Shown here: piece by piece, positions 25,701 to 40,700 of the stretch
Layout: every line of letters starts with the position of its first letter
Numbering within the stretch: position 1 is the first letter of the stretch
Assembly (NCBI GenBank): GCA_030737835.1
Contig: CM060849.1
Span: forward strand, 496,001 to 560,000
Reading direction: 5' to 3'
DNA length: 64,000 nucleotides
Origin: Acorus gramineus
Lineage: Eukaryota > Streptophyta > Magnoliopsida > Acorales > Acoraceae
Notes under the pieces: generated by a model
Database searches by the model: none
What the model was told of the DNA's origin: nothing
The model's input: only the letters and a program-made list of their open reading frames with translations
Program-made: the position numbers and the translations under genes

Positions 25701-28700
25701 GCTGTGTCAATGGCGCCTGACTGTACTTTCTCTCGAAGAAAGTGAATGTCAACCTCAATGTGTTTGGTCCGCTCATGAAGAACTGAGTCTGAGGCAAGCA
25801 TAATGGCAGATCGGTTATCACAAAACAAAGTAGATGAACCAGCATAATCTGCATCAGTGTAACAAGAAATGATAGGCTGAGCACTAATAGCATAGAATAA
25901 GCCAAGACCTGGGCATGACTTCAAGTATCGAAGAATCCGGTAAACAGCATCTAGGTGAGAAGTCCGTGGGGCATGCATGAATTGACTCACCACGCTGACA
26001 GCAAAAGTCAAATCAGGTCTAGTATTCGTCAAGTAAATCAAACGTCCCACTAGACGCTGATACAAAGAAGGATCTGGTAGAAGGTCGCCTGATTCAACAT
26101 GAAGGCGATGGTTCTGGTCCATAGGAGAAGTGGCAGGGCGACATCCAAGCATACCGGTATCCTCAAGAAGGTCAAGAGTGTATTTTCGCTGGGAGAGTGA
26201 AATACCATGGCGTGAGCGAGCAATCTCAATCCCCAAAAAATACCGAAGAGGACCTAAATCCTTCACATCAAACGCATGTCCAAGCTCAGTCTTCACTCTA
26301 ACAATGTAATCAGCATCATCTCCTGTGATAATGATATCATCCACGTAAACTAGAACAATGGTGCACCGTCCATTACTTCGACGAATGAAGCAAGTATGAT
26401 CAGCATGACAACGAGTGAATCCAAGAGAGAGAATGATTACACTGAATCTTTGAAACCATGCTCTCGGTGATTGCTTCAGTCCATATAGAGACTTGAGAAG
26501 AAGACAGACCTTCCCGGAATACTCCCCCTGAAGACGAAAACCAGGCGGAGGATCCATATAAATTTTCTCTGTCAAGTCGCCATGAAGAAAAGCATTCTTC
26601 ACATCCATCTGATGAAGAGGCCAGTTGTGACAAGCAGCAAGAGAGATAAGAAGCCGAACGGTAGTCAGCTTGGCAACAGGAGCAAATGTAGCATGGAAAT
26701 CCTTCCCTGGAGTCTGAGTGAAACCTTTTGCAACAAGGCGTGCCTTATAGCGCTCAACAGCCCCATCAGCCTTGTATTTTACTGTGAAAACCCATCGACA
26801 ACCAACAGTTCTCTCCCCTGGTGGAAGATCAACTAACGCCCACGTATGATTTTTCTGCAAGGCATCCATCTCTGCGGTCATAGCGGCGGTCCAAAGAGGA
26901 TCCTGTAATGCCTCAATTACAGTACGAGGAATACGGATAGACGATGTAGCAGCTAGGTAAGCTCTGTAGGAATCTGAAAGTCCCTGATAAGAAACAAACT
27001 GGGCAAGAGGATGAGCAGTGACACAACTCCGACGACCTTTGCGAAGAGCAATAGGTACATCAGAGTCAGATGGAGGCAAATCAGAAACAGAATATGGAGT
27101 GATCAAGGAAGAGGATATACCTGAGTCCGAGGAGGATGTCGACAAGTGAGCAGGAGAGAGAGGTGGTCGAGGTCTACGAGTGTATACAATAAGAGGAGAC
27201 TGTGGTGGTGATGACTGTGGATGGAACGACTGTGGTGGTGGCGATCGTGGCTGTGGCAATGGCAATGGCTGAAAAAATGATGCCGGTCGAACTGGTGAAG
27301 AAGAATGTTGCAGAACCGTGTCAGAAAAATATGGCACATCCTCAAAAAATGTAACATCAAGGGAATGGAACAATCTCCGAGAAATAGGATCATAGCATCT
27401 ATATCCTTTGGACATGGTGGAATAACCAAGGAAAACACAACGTATAGACTTATCATCAAGCTTGGTGCGTGAAGGTCCCCTATCCTGAACAAAACAAGTA
27501 CACCCGAAGACTCGAGGAGTGATGGGGAAAAGAGTACGACCAGGATACAAAACATGGAAGGGAACTTGACCTCCTAAAGTACGACTGGGAGTCCGATTAA
27601 TCAAAAAAGCAGCAGTGAGGACTGTCATACTCCAATAGAACTTTGGAACACTCATTCCTCGAAGGAGACAACGAACCACATTCATGAGATGATTCTTGCG
27701 TTCGGCCACCCCATTCTGCTCAGGTGTATATGGACAAGTCAACTGTTGAAGGATTCCCAACTCATTCAGATGAGACCGAAAAGAATCCGAGACATACTCC
27801 CCCCATTATCAGACCTGATACTCTTGACAGTAATGTTAAACTGTGTTTTAATCATGCGTAAAAAATTAATACACTGAGAGGATACCTCAGACCGAGATTT
27901 AAGAAGATAAACCCAAGTATATCTAGAAAAATCATCAATGAATGTCAAGTAATATCTATGACCACCAAAAGCAGTAACAGGAGAGGGACCCCACACATCA
28001 GAATGAATCAAATCAAACAACCCAGAAGCTTTATTCATACGAGAAATATAAGTAGTACGGGTATGTTTAGAAAGCTCACACACAGCACATTGAAATTTAT
28101 GAGTCTTACATGAAGAGCGAAAAGTAGGAAATAAAGAACATAGATGCTGAAAATTGGCATGTCCTAAACGAGCATGCCATAAATCTAGAGATTGTAAAGA
28201 AAAACTATGCGAATGATCAGTGGACAAAATGGAAGCATGGGCCGTGGTGGGTGGTTCTCCGAAGACGTAAAGGCCATCTCTCTCATACCCCTTGCCAAAA
28301 ATCCTCCGTGTACTCAGGTCCTGAAAAACGCAATGATCAGGGTAAAAATCACTGAACAGTTCAAAGCCTTAGTCAATTGGCTAACAGAAAGAAGGTTAAG
28401 AGCAAGATTGGGAACATGTAACACAGAGTGTAATGATAAAGAGGAAGATAAAGGAACGGTACCCTTACTGATGACAGGTGTAAGTGAGCCATCAGCAAGG
28501 CGTACCTCTCTGTGTATAGAAGGTGATGTCAAGGGAACAAACAATCGAGACTCACCAGACATGTGTTCTGTAGCGCCTGAATCAATGACCCAAGTAGGAG
28601 ACCCTGATTGGTTAACATGGTAGGCGGAGGGGATACCTGAGGTAGAGGAAGAAGCAGCAGAGGATGTTGGACCAGCATGAGAGACATGAGAGGCAAGACT

Positions 28701-31700
28701 CTCCCGAACCATAGCATCAATATGGTTCTGAATATTACGCATATCAAAGGACCCAGATGGAGCAGAGGGGGCATCACCCGGAACCGAGGCATCAGCAACA
28801 GCAGCACGAGGGGCAGACGAAGGAGCTCCAACATTGTGAGATCGCATCAAGTGTGGGTACAGAAGAAAACATCTGACTTTTTCATGACCTGTTTTTCCAC
28901 AGTGGCCACAAGTCACAATATTGCCGCGTCCACGTCCACGACCACGACCACGACCGCGACCACTATCCCCGTGGCCGCGAGAGTCATATCCAGAAGTGGC
29001 CGCCAATGCCATCTGATCACCGAGGGTTCTAGTGGTCGCTGAGGAAGAGATCTGACGGCGATGCTCATCACCCTCAATAATAGCAAATGCCTCGAATAGA
29101 GAAGGAAGTGGTGTGGTATTCAAGATCTGAACACGAAGAGATTCGAACTCTGATCGAAGGCCCATAAGAAACGCATATGTCTGTTGGCGTTGTAGTCGGC
29201 CAACCACAATCGTGGCAGCCTCCTTAGGCAACTCCGAGAGAGGCTCATAGTGGGCAAGTTCCTCCCAACGAGCCTGCAGAAATCCAAAATAATCGGTAAC
29301 TGATTGGGTACCTTGGGTGGCCTGGGCAATATCCTTGTACAACTCATAGATCCGTGAGTCATTCCTGGCATGACCATAGGTCTTCTTCAACGCAGCCCAT
29401 AGAGAGTCGACCGTATCATGATACATGAACATATTGTAGATCCGGGTCTCCATGGAGTTGAAAAGCCAACCTAGAACCGTACAGTTGTTGATCTCCCACT
29501 GATTGAAAGTCGTATCGGTTTCTACTGGCTTGTTAATGGTGCCAAGAAGAAGGCCTGACATACCTCGACTACCCAAATATAATCGAACAGAACGCGACCA
29601 GGACGGATAATTTCGTCCATCAAGAAGCACGGTGGTAATCCGTTGAGCATGAGAATTGTGCCCTAACGGAATGGTGGTGTCCTTGATCTCCACACCCGAC
29701 AGTGGCGTGGGGTCTTTCGGCGTTTTGTCCATTGCGAACCTCAAATCTCGACCCGAGAGAGGAAAAGATAATAGAGATCACCACGATCCGTGATGGAAAA
29801 AAAAAATCGTGAAACCCTAGGGTTTCTTTGTGGCTCTGATACCAAGAAGAAATAAATGGAATAATTTTTATATAATGTAATGGAGGCCTAAAGGTCCCTT
29901 ATATAGTTTCAAGATGTACAAACCCTAAAACATAAAAAGACCAAAATACCTATGACAAAAATTCGAGTCGGGGGCGCTGCCCCCGAACCCCCGTACGCCC
30001 ACAATCGGCGATTCCCCACATGGGCCTCCGAGAACTATATAAGGGACCTTTCGGCCCGGGACACGACCCGAATCCGCCGCCGCCAGCCTCCCTCCGCAGC
30101 TGCCGGACGCCCTCAGCTGCCGCCGTACGCCGCCGGCCGACCTCCGCCGCCGCCCATGGGGGGCGTTGCCCCCCAACCCCCGACCTCCGCCGCCGAACTA
30201 GGGTTTTTTAATTTCTAGCTCTGCGGCCCATGGGGGGCGTTGCCCCCCAACCCCCGGGCCTCCGGGAATAGGCCCAACAACAGGCCTATCCAATAACTCC
30301 AATAGATTTCATGATTACATAAAATGTTTAAGGAGCTCATGAGCAACTCCATATGCCGCAGCATTGTTGGTGACCACCTGGTCAATGCACTCTTATCCTA
30401 CTCCCTCTATTATTTTATCTAGCAATTCGAATATATATTGTGTTGGGTTAATATATTTTGTATAGTTCAGGTATATAGTCATCTAATAATTTAAAATAAA
30501 TTCTTCCAGTTGGACAAGTAATTAAAGGTTAATTAATTTCTTTACAATTTATATCCAACCATCTAACATTATTGTGCAATCATAAATCTTCCGTGCTTCT
30601 CCATGTTGTCTTGAAAGTTTATTGGTTTCTTGATATCTTCATGATTTTGGGGCTTTGAGGCCTCCAAATCTTTTTAACATTTCTGGTTAAGTGGTGTTTA
30701 GTTAAAACTCAGTTGACATGGGAAATGCGACCAGGGTAGGAGTGAACAGAGAGTTAAAACTAATCAGTATTTGTTAACAAGAAAATACTTATAAATAAGT
30801 ATACTAGCACAATAATTATAACCAGTAGTTGATTGCTATTATCAATAAGAAATAGGTAACTATTTACGTAATACACTGCAAAAAAAAAAAAAAAGCTGTA
30901 TGAAAAGATTAGAGAACCACCAACCTCATTTAACAAATTACTTTGAGATTGGGAGAACGAGACAGGATATAATGATTGCTTTAAATAATGTAGTCTTCAA
31001 TAATTTGATTTTTTATAATGTCTTGAAAGAGTATCTAATGGTGGGTCCTAGAATCACAAGGGACCTTTTCGGAGGAGTAATTGATAGATATTGAATGACT
31101 TCTGGGCAGAAGTTGTCCATATCAATAAAAGAACCAATGATAAGGTGTGTTGTAAAGGAAGGAAATGCTTGGAATGTCAGTTATTTCTTTAGCTTTACAT
31201 AATCTGTAGGATTTGATCTTCATGAAAAGCTCAAGCTTTATGTGGATGTTGTATGTAGATAAGTGTAAGACTTCAAAAAGAACATAGCAAGGCAGGATCA
31301 AGATGGTAACTATGCTGTGTCTGATGAAGAAGTGGAGCTACGACTTATTTATTCGTGTATTGGAAAAGGCATATAGCCAAGAGTATTGGAAAAAGCATAT
31401 AGAATTGAATGGGCGTAAGATTGTAGAATTTGCATGTCCTGGAAATGCGGAAGTGTTTTTGGAGGCTGAAAAGAAAGGAGACATGAGATTTAAAAGAGAG
31501 TTATTTAGCTTATTTGTCATGTGGTTTGTTGGGGTCATTAGCTGGCAATAAATGATAAATTTTCTAATGAAAGCATATTATCTGAAAACTCGTGATAGCA
31601 TCCTGACAGATTTAGAGGCTAGGGGCAAAGTGGAAAACTAATGTGGGTTCAGTTACCATGTTATTCATTCATTTATTTATTTATTTTGGTGGGGGGGTGG

Positions 31701-34700
31701 GGGTGCTGAATAGATGAGGGGTGTTCCTGCTGAGGAGCAACCCTTCTTTGGTAATTTTGTTTAGGGATACATCATGTCTTCTCTTTGGGGTACTTACCAT
31801 TTAAATAAATTTGGTGGATTTCTTACCCTTCCATTAAAAGGAAGAGTGCCTTTCAATGTAGAGAGAGTATCTGAGAGTGAGAGATCCCTTATGGAGCCCC
31901 CTCTCCCATATAGGTGAATCTGCAGTCCCTCCCCGGCTCCCACTTCTAATGGCTAGTGCAAACTGTCATGATAATCTGTTAGTTTATTCTTGCTTTTAGG
32001 ACTCAAAGTCGCTGTTAGGCATTTCTGTAACCACGCATCATTGTGCGTTCACACATCCAGTTCCAGCAGCTGCATAAACTGCTGCTGGGTTATGTGGATT
32101 TAATTAGGTGGCTGCATATGCGAGCCGTAGTCAACTATTAGAGATATCCATCAATGTCCGAGTAAACACATCTCAGATAGAGTAGACCTTAATTTTTTTT
32201 TACATATTTCCTTTTGCTGTTTTTCCCATAACATCATCAACTTTCTGGTGCATGATTGGTGTTACACTCCATGCTGCACGATTATGAAGGGCCTAGAGGT
32301 TGTTATCCTTGGATTGTGCAACCTGGACTGGGAAATAACTGAAATTTGAACTTAAAAACCTAGTAAAGACTGAATAAACTAAATTCCATCTTTGACACAC
32401 TTGAAGAGGTTACCCAAAATTTCTTGCACAAATTGTAACTGCGCAAAATGTTATATTGCATTATGTAAAAAGCATTATGATAATTCTAATTCTTTAAGGA
32501 GATAGACTCGAAATCTGTTGGGTTTTTATCTTCAAAAAAAATTCTAATTCTTTAATGGTCTTCTGGTTTATCATTATTCACAGGGAGCTCTCAAGAAAAA
32601 ATGTCACAAGGAACTATTCAGATTTTAATGCCAACCATTCAAAGTCAGACAGCCTCGCTTCAATTTTCTGAACAATCACAGCCATCAAAGTATGAGATAA
32701 ATTCAGCAGTGAACATTAGTGAAGTGAAACACCAAGTAGTTGATGCCGAAGTAGATGTTTCCATGTCTATAGAAATGCAAGAGGAGGTTGATCCTTTGAA
32801 AAAATTTCTTCCTTCCCCACCAACGGAAAAATGCCGAAAGGAGCTGCAAGTAAGAAGTTATTTGTCAGTAACTACAGCTGATTTGTTGAATAGGTTGTGA
32901 ACTTTTATGTTCAGAGTATATGAATAATATTTTCTTTTGGTTGAAATCCTGGCCTTCACATAAATAATTCAGCGTATGACATTTAATTTTAGCATTTCTG
33001 TATACTGTTTTATCTTCAGTCCTACTCTCTCTCTCTCTCTTTGAAGAGGGTTGGTATCTGCCTTTATTATTAAAAATGCTAAACATTCAGATTTTTTTTT
33101 TTTTTTGGAAAAGGTTGACAATGCTACCAGATTTCATTTATAGATCTTGTGATTCAAAGTCTGAAGGGGGATCCGAAAAAAGCAAACAAGCAAAATAGGA
33201 TAGACCAAAGGAGAACCAAAGGAGAGAAGCATCTGCGCCAGGCAAGCAGAAGAGAATTCTGCCACCCCAAAGAGGCTGGGGAAAAAGCCCACTACCCCTT
33301 GATTAATTTGAGAACATAGAAAATGAATGGAAAGGAACAAAAAACAGTGTTGGATATAAACAAAAAATGTGTTTATCATGCAATGCCAAACATCATTTCA
33401 CATGTAAATTTTGATTTGGAAAGTTCTTTAAAGACATGATCTTGAGAAATTTTAGAAATTTTCTTTTTGCAATATTTTTCAAACAGCAACTTACAATATT
33501 TAAAAAAACATTGCAAGTTTTGATACTATATATAATCTTGTTTTTCAAGTTTAACTTCAACATGTATGTATGCATGTGTGTGTGTGTGTGTCTCTCTCTC
33601 TATATGTGTAAATATTGATGGCATTCAATGTGTATATATTATTATAGTATGTGCTGTTTGACGGCTATCATGTGGTAATCCAAAGGTTAAGAAATTTAAT
33701 ATTGGTTGAATATTGGATGTCAATAACTCATGATATCAATCCTTTTTTCTTATACTTTTTTCTTTTCACTTCAGGAAAAAATAAACAAATTTCTTGCCCT
33801 TAAGAAAGAAGGGAAAAGTTTCAATGCAAATCTACGCACTAGGAAGGATTATCGAAATCCTGACTTTTTGCAGCATGCCGTGAGGTATCAGGATATAAAT
33901 CAGATTGGAACTTGCTTCAGTAAAGACGTTTTCGATCCTCGTGGGTATGACAAAAGTGACTACTATGACGAAATAGGTTATTATACAATACCTTTCTAGA
34001 TTTCACATTTCTCAAGCTTCCATCTTATGTTTTATTATACTATTGTCCATGCTTGTGGTTTTTATTCCTTTATAGTGTATTGTTTTTGGTCTGCCTAATT
34101 GGCATATTCTATCTGGTTACTAACTCCAAGTTGTGTGTTATTAGATGTAAAGTTGTGGTGCCAGACACATAATTTGCAAAACTATATATAATATTTTACT
34201 TTTATGTGTATGTTGGGGTGTGGTCGGGGAATGAACCTAGAGAGTTTATATCCAATTAAGAAGGTGTTGGTATCGTGATATAAGTTCATATGCCACTTAT
34301 TTTGTATGAGGATTTTTTTTTTACCATAAAAAAAAATGTTGAACTAAATTGAAGGATTCCTTCTGTTTTTTTTTTTTTTTCCCAAGAAAATATAGGATGA
34401 ATCTTATTAATAAAAAATGCCCCCGAACGAAAGGAGATGGGGTTCTCTGTGCAAAGTTTAGAAGAAAGAAGCGAAAGGAAAGGATAGATGATAGGCTATC
34501 TTTGGGGAAGGGGAGCCCCGACAAGGAATGAACCCAAATTTCCTCTTTATTAAGTTGGACTTCATTTTTTTCGTACTGCAATTTATTGTTTTCCTAATTC
34601 ATGTTGTTATTCTGTATTTTTCTTCTCAAAAAGTTATGACATCTTTAAGAAAGTTGTATCCTTTGTATTCAATATGGGTGCACTATTGATAAGGAAGAAA

Positions 34701-37700
34701 GAGATCCTTGTATACATATCAAAGTTTTTAGTATGTTGAAAGAATCAACTTGATGTAAGAGAAAATTGACTTATCAGCATCTGATTATTGAGCATGCAAT
34801 GATGCATTGTTATAATACCTTTAGAGACCTCAACTTCCACTTCCATGTAATACTGTTTCCCTTGATATAATTTTTTGTTTCTCATTATCCATTCTATCAA
34901 TATGCATGAAGAATCAATTGTTTAAACTTGCCCTTCACACAAAGGAATGAAAAGATGGGAATGAAATGATATTCTGGATTTGCAACTAAAAAAATGATAG
35001 AAACCGATCTGCTGGATGGAAGTTTAGCTGTTTCGTTGAAATGTCATTTTTTTTATTGGAGTTCTGGCCAGATTCCATATTTTAAATATGGCTGGGATTC
35101 ACCAACGATAAACATGCAATATGTAGGATTTAGCAATTATGTGTGCGAATTAACTGGGTGTTTCTATGAGAAGTGTGGGTGGTACTACATTTTCACTCGA
35201 GGACAGGCAAAAAACCATTGAAGGAAGAATGCTCTTAAGCCAATATAATAACAAAATTACTCATGTAGTGTAGGATACGCTTGATGTAGTGTAGGGTATG
35301 CTTTTCCGTGGATCCGATCAACCTTCCCGCTCAAAGGGATGTGGGATCTGTAGGCTCCAATGTATTTGTTGATTCTTTGCAAAGAATGCCCGAACGATAT
35401 GCTTCAACGAATATATTGATTCCTTGCAAGGTACACCAGAACGATGGGCTTCTATAAATCTCCTATTTCATGAAGGATAACAAAAACAATAGGAAAATAA
35501 AGAGAATAAACTCAATATATCATAATCTGATTTATTTTTGTGATTACATAGTTTATTTATAGAGAGAATCCCAATAGACTATGATCTCTTCAGATCTCTC
35601 AAATTGCCTAAAATCCATCACAACTGTTTTTTTTTTTCACAACACAACACAACACAAATCACACTATCCGACCCTCACCGACCTGTGATTATCATCTGCC
35701 CTCGCTGACCCTCATCACAAATCACCGTTGACGCTTCCGGGAAGTCCGTCCATTTTTTTTTGTGAATATGTGATTTGATTGTTGTTGGGTATCTGTTGTT
35801 GTGTTGAGTTATTGATTTGGGATTCATAGATCTTTTTTTTTTTTTTTTAAACAAAAGCCTAGATAATCTTATTAAGTGTTAAACCTGAGCCCGACTCATG
35901 CCCGTGCTCAACCTGAAACTGACCTGAACCCATGGGTTGATGTTGGGTTCGGGTTAGGCTCTGTGCATCGTGGATTGAGTTTGGACAGACCCAACCAGCT
36001 TGAGTTGCACCTCTAGGTAAAGAAAGGGTGATCAAGTGCTGGTTTGGGTTTGTATGGATGATAGTGTTTTTTTTTTTTGAAAAACAAAAAACAAATGGGG
36101 GTTCTGGTGGAGAGGAGAGGGGTGATTGAGGGAAGAGAAATATATATATCTATATATATATATATTAAATTTGGGAAATGGTATGAAATAAATAAAAATG
36201 GATTATGGATTACCTCGAGAATTGATGAGGCTTTTATAACAACTGATGTAGTGTAGGGTATTCTCTTCCATGGATTCGATCAACCTTCGCGCACAAAGAG
36301 ATGTGAGATTTGTAAGCTCCAACGAATTTGTTGATTCTTCACAAAGTATGCCAGAATGATTGGCTTCAACGAATATGCTATGCCATGAATGATACAAAAA
36401 CAATAGGAAAATAAAGAGAAGAAACTCAAAATATCATAATCTGATTTATTTTTGTGATTAGAAAGTTTATATATAGAGGAGAGGATCCCAACATATTAGG
36501 ATCTCTTCAAATCTCTCAAATTACTTAAAATCCTAATAACAGAAAAGAAATCCTAACTGAATCCTAAATAAAAACAGAAAATTATATTCTCATGATAGCA
36601 TAAATAATAACTAATCCTAATTATTCATAAATAATAAGTGATCCTCAAAATAAAATTGCAAATCATCCATAGTCGTCAATTTGGTGGTCCTCAATGTTGA
36701 TCGAATGATCCATGATCGTGCTACATTAATTTCCATGCTAATAGGCATCTCCTAGGTTTTCAATCCAGAATAATGAGGACTGTAGGAGGATTACTGATAG
36801 CTCTAAAGGTCAATATGCAGTCCTGGTAAGTTATAAGAATCCCTTCCATCTGGGATGCTAGTGAACGAGGCTAGTGAATATGTATCAAGTTAATATTATT
36901 ACCTTGACCTAAGAAGCCAGGTTTCTTTCGATTTGTGGTGTTTGGGTCAGTTGATATCTTTTAAATTGACCTAGAAGCAAGGTTTTTTTTGTTCTGTTTG
37001 TATGCTTTGGGCATTGCCATCCATTTCTAATGAGTTGCATTGGCGTTTGCCTACCATTTCATAAAGAAAAGGAGTTAATATTATTAACCTTAGTGCATGT
37101 CGAATTTGATTGACCATAATTTTTTTTTTTAGCTATGGTGTTTTTGACAATAATATTTACTTCTAAGCATTTTTTATATTTTATATGTTTTAATTCATAA
37201 TGTCTGATATCTGTTTATTTTAGCATTTTCTTTTATATTCGTAGTAGTTGACAGTTTGCTCGAATTGTCTATTCAATTTATGTTTCTTAAAGCTTGGATT
37301 TGCAATGTGTATAATTAATCTTGCTTCCTCTGCTAGGTTTTATGCCTGCATCTTTGTTTTTACATAGCCTTCCTGCAATTTATGTGCATGACATCAAATT
37401 GAGCTGCAACCTTCTGTTTATAAATTTCTTGAGCTCTTTTCAAGATTGGGTCAAACACATATGCCCTCTGATAAGTGAAAACTCAATAGGAAATTTGACT
37501 ATCAGTTGGAAAGAAGTTTTGAGATAATTTTGACCATTGTCACATTCATCTTTTCTTGAATAGCAGAAAATTATAATTTTGGGTCATGACATTCTTGTGT
37601 TATTTTTGAAGCATGACATTCTTGTGTTATTTTTGAAGAGGCTGATATGAAGCGAGAAATAGAAAGAAAGGAGCAAGAAAAGAATAGAAGTCAGAAAGTT

Positions 37701-40700
37701 GATTTTGTGACAGGGGTTACACAACCTGGAACGATTGCTCAGATACCTAAGCTTGGAACTCAAATTTCAGGTAGGACCATATGAGAAGCAGCTTTATAAG
37801 GGATGATCTTTCACAAATATATAGTTTTTCTTGTTTCTTGGGTCTGTCTGGAAATATCTTTATGTATTTATTTGTTGCTCATCTCTCTTTTGGTATCTAT
37901 GTTGTATGATTTGCAGCTGTTTCTGCTAGTGGATTGCATTCAGCTATAACTGTTGCTGAGGTTTTGTCAAGAGACAGTAGACAGAACAAGAAGACAAAGT
38001 GGGACAAGGTTATAACTGACCAGATAGTAATAGTTGAATTTTTATCTAAAATTGAAAATTTTAATTGAACTCATCACTTTATGGGTTTCAGGTGGATTGT
38101 GATGTAAGACTTCCTTTGCCCCCTACTGGACAAGATGTCGTATCAGCTGCTGCAGCACATGCAGCGATCTTATCCGCTGCCAATGTTGGTGCTGGATATA
38201 CTGCTTTTGCGTGAGTTCCACTAACTGTACTCCTCTGTATTTTTTATGTGCTCGCTTGTGTTTGTTAATATGTAGATCTTCTGTGCATATACTCCCCCTC
38301 CTACCAAAACAAGAGAATAAACTACAATAAAAAAATGAAGTAAAAAAAAAAAAACACTGAACTGACCCTGAAAATTTATAATGCGTAAACTCCTCCTTTT
38401 TGGCTATGAACGTCCAGAAGACAGTGACCTATGTTATAATGCACCTGAACTAATATCTTTCAACAAGGTTAATGACAGCATGTCAGTAATGACACCTATT
38501 TGTGCCTTGGTTTTGAGTTTACTGATTACCATGTCTTGACGCAGAAAATAGAAAACAAGTCATATAATTGTGGCCTACTCATTGCTGTATGTTACAAGAT
38601 TGAACCTTCCTACTGATACACTTGGTGGATTATTTCACTGAATCAATTAGATATGACAAAATTACCATATTCATCTTTATCATCCATTTTGTCTCAAATA
38701 TACTCTTTGGAGAATCAAGCAAGAAGTAAGTCCTCAGATCAACAAATTCAAAGGAATTTGAACTGATTAACCCACTAGATGATAATATTATAATAACATG
38801 ATTACCTGCTCTTAAAGAACCTCTTTTGATGCACATGATTGTTCATGAAGGCTTAGGATGAGGTTACTTCTGCTTCATTTTATTTACTGGATTATAAATC
38901 CATAATTTTCTGGGTTTTTATGAACTATTTGGAGAATTTTGGTTTTGAAATGAGAATTCTTAGAATTTTGTTTTTGAGTTTAAGATGAACAGAATTGTGC
39001 CTCAAAATCTTTTTTTTTATTCACATGGCGTTTCAAATGGAACATCAAAGCCAATTTACGCAATCGTAATAAACTGAAACTAATTATCTACCAAGCTACA
39101 ATTCTCTCCTTAAAATCTGTTTTTTGTTGCAAAAAGAATTCTATTGCTTCATTCAAAGCCTTTTCTTTTTCTTACTTTGATTGATTTTACAAATTGAAAC
39201 TATAAAGTCATACAATTCTCTTCTTATTTGATTTTTTTGAGAAAAGTTATGGGTGCTCCTGAATGGAATTAATTCAGAAAAATCCCTTTGAACAACAGAG
39301 ACAAGGATCTCCAATTAAAATAATAATAAAAAAATGAAAAAGGATTAAAACAAACCATCCCCCTGCCAAAACAGCGAATGCTATTTATAACAATCACCAC
39401 CCATTCCCCATTGTACTTGTTGTAGCGCCCGTCCCTAGAATGAATTTTGTCCAATCCTAAAGAAATGTTAATACATGCCCTAATGTTTTTAACATGCTCT
39501 AACACCACGACATGAGGAATAAAAGATACCACATGAGCGGATGAGCCAGTTGACGAACAAATCTTCATAATTTGATTTGTTAAAAGAAAGAAGAGGGATA
39601 ATTGTTTTTTGTGATATACAAATAGTTTACCTGGGCTACAGCACATCTGGAGAAAGTTGAGTGGAAGAGGGGAACTAACTGATTTTAGAGTTCCAACTTT
39701 TAGGACTTGGTAAAACTCTATTCAAAATTTAGCACTTCAATTTCTCGTGAGTAAAGCAGAATTTCCAGAATCCACAGTCCACCAAATGAACCAAAAATAA
39801 AAAATAAAATAAAAGATGGGTGTTAACCAACCCCCCCCCCCCCCTCCCCCACCCAAAAAAAGAAGAAGAAGAAATATGTGTCTTGATCCTTTTATGAAGG
39901 TACTAACTGAATTTTTGCTAGTCTCTGATTTTCAAATAAATAGCTTTAGAAAGTTCCCCTATTTTGAACGATACTAAGCTTGAAGCATAAAAAACTAGAG
40001 GTATTTTATTTTAGTGGGTATTAAAAAAATTAGATTTAATATGGGCTATTTTGCAAAACAAATATTGGCTATTCTGTAAATTGATAGTTTTAGAGATACA
40101 TGCAAAAATCCTTTAAAAATGAGCATTAAAACACTATGCTCCCTGCAAAAAAGATGAACCAGGTATTCCGAGCAATTAACTTGGAGATGTGAAGGGAATT
40201 TAGAAAAACGTCTATATAAAATTTGAGAAAATTAGTAATTTGATCTATGCGGGGTGGTTCTTCCTTGTAGATGATGAAGAGCTTGAACCTACTTCTCTCC
40301 TTGCCAGGCTTTAAGAATTTTTGCTAAATTGGTATGAAGAGGATAGGCTGATCTGGAAACTAAAAGATGAATTCCCTGTTCCCATCACGTCATCGTTAAT
40401 TCCTCTCTCTTCTCCTTTTAGCACCTAAAGTTACTATAAAAAGCTTCCCAAATTAATAGCCTATTTGTGTACTAAAAATTTCATTCTTAATTTTTGAGGT
40501 TGCCTCCTACTCTCCTTCCCCTCATTTAGAATAGTTTGGTTCTTTTCAAAGGTTGGAAAAAAAATTACACATGTCTATTTATTTTGTTACCTCTTTAAAA
40601 TTTTCTTTTCCTATTTGTTGAGCGTTGCAACTCCCTTTCTTTTGTGATGGAACTGCATAGGAAGACTATGTATATTGTTTTTTTGGAAAGAAAATATGTA

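Larger units (their letters stand above)
24183..30304 (-). mobile_element. Ty1/copia retrotransposon, rearranged, in intron 2
   Basis: A copia element on the minus strand is bounded by the 5-bp duplication GATTT (24178-24182 and 30305-30309). Parts in order are a gag of UBN2 type with a CCHC knuckle (CGHCGKTGHEKVRC), protease (WVIDSGATEHM), integrase, reverse transcriptase (YVDDIIITGDD) and RNase H (ADMFTKSVG), across about 29.74-25.59 kb. The primer-binding site, complementary to initiator tRNA-Met, is at 29833-29844 next to the 5' LTR. A purine tract (GAGGGGGGG on the minus strand) is at 25579-25587. LTR ends are TA..CT, a known non-canonical copia type. The coding part is broken in about two places. 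Its 3' LTR region is rearranged (see the duplicated segment). The LTRs differ at about 10 of 460 aligned sites plus two indels, suggesting an age of very roughly a million years. Confidence 0.9.

Noticed and set aside
39269-39646. A 125-codon minus-strand gene in intron 7
   Set aside because: No homology was recognised and composition is typical of intron or LINE-tail sequence.
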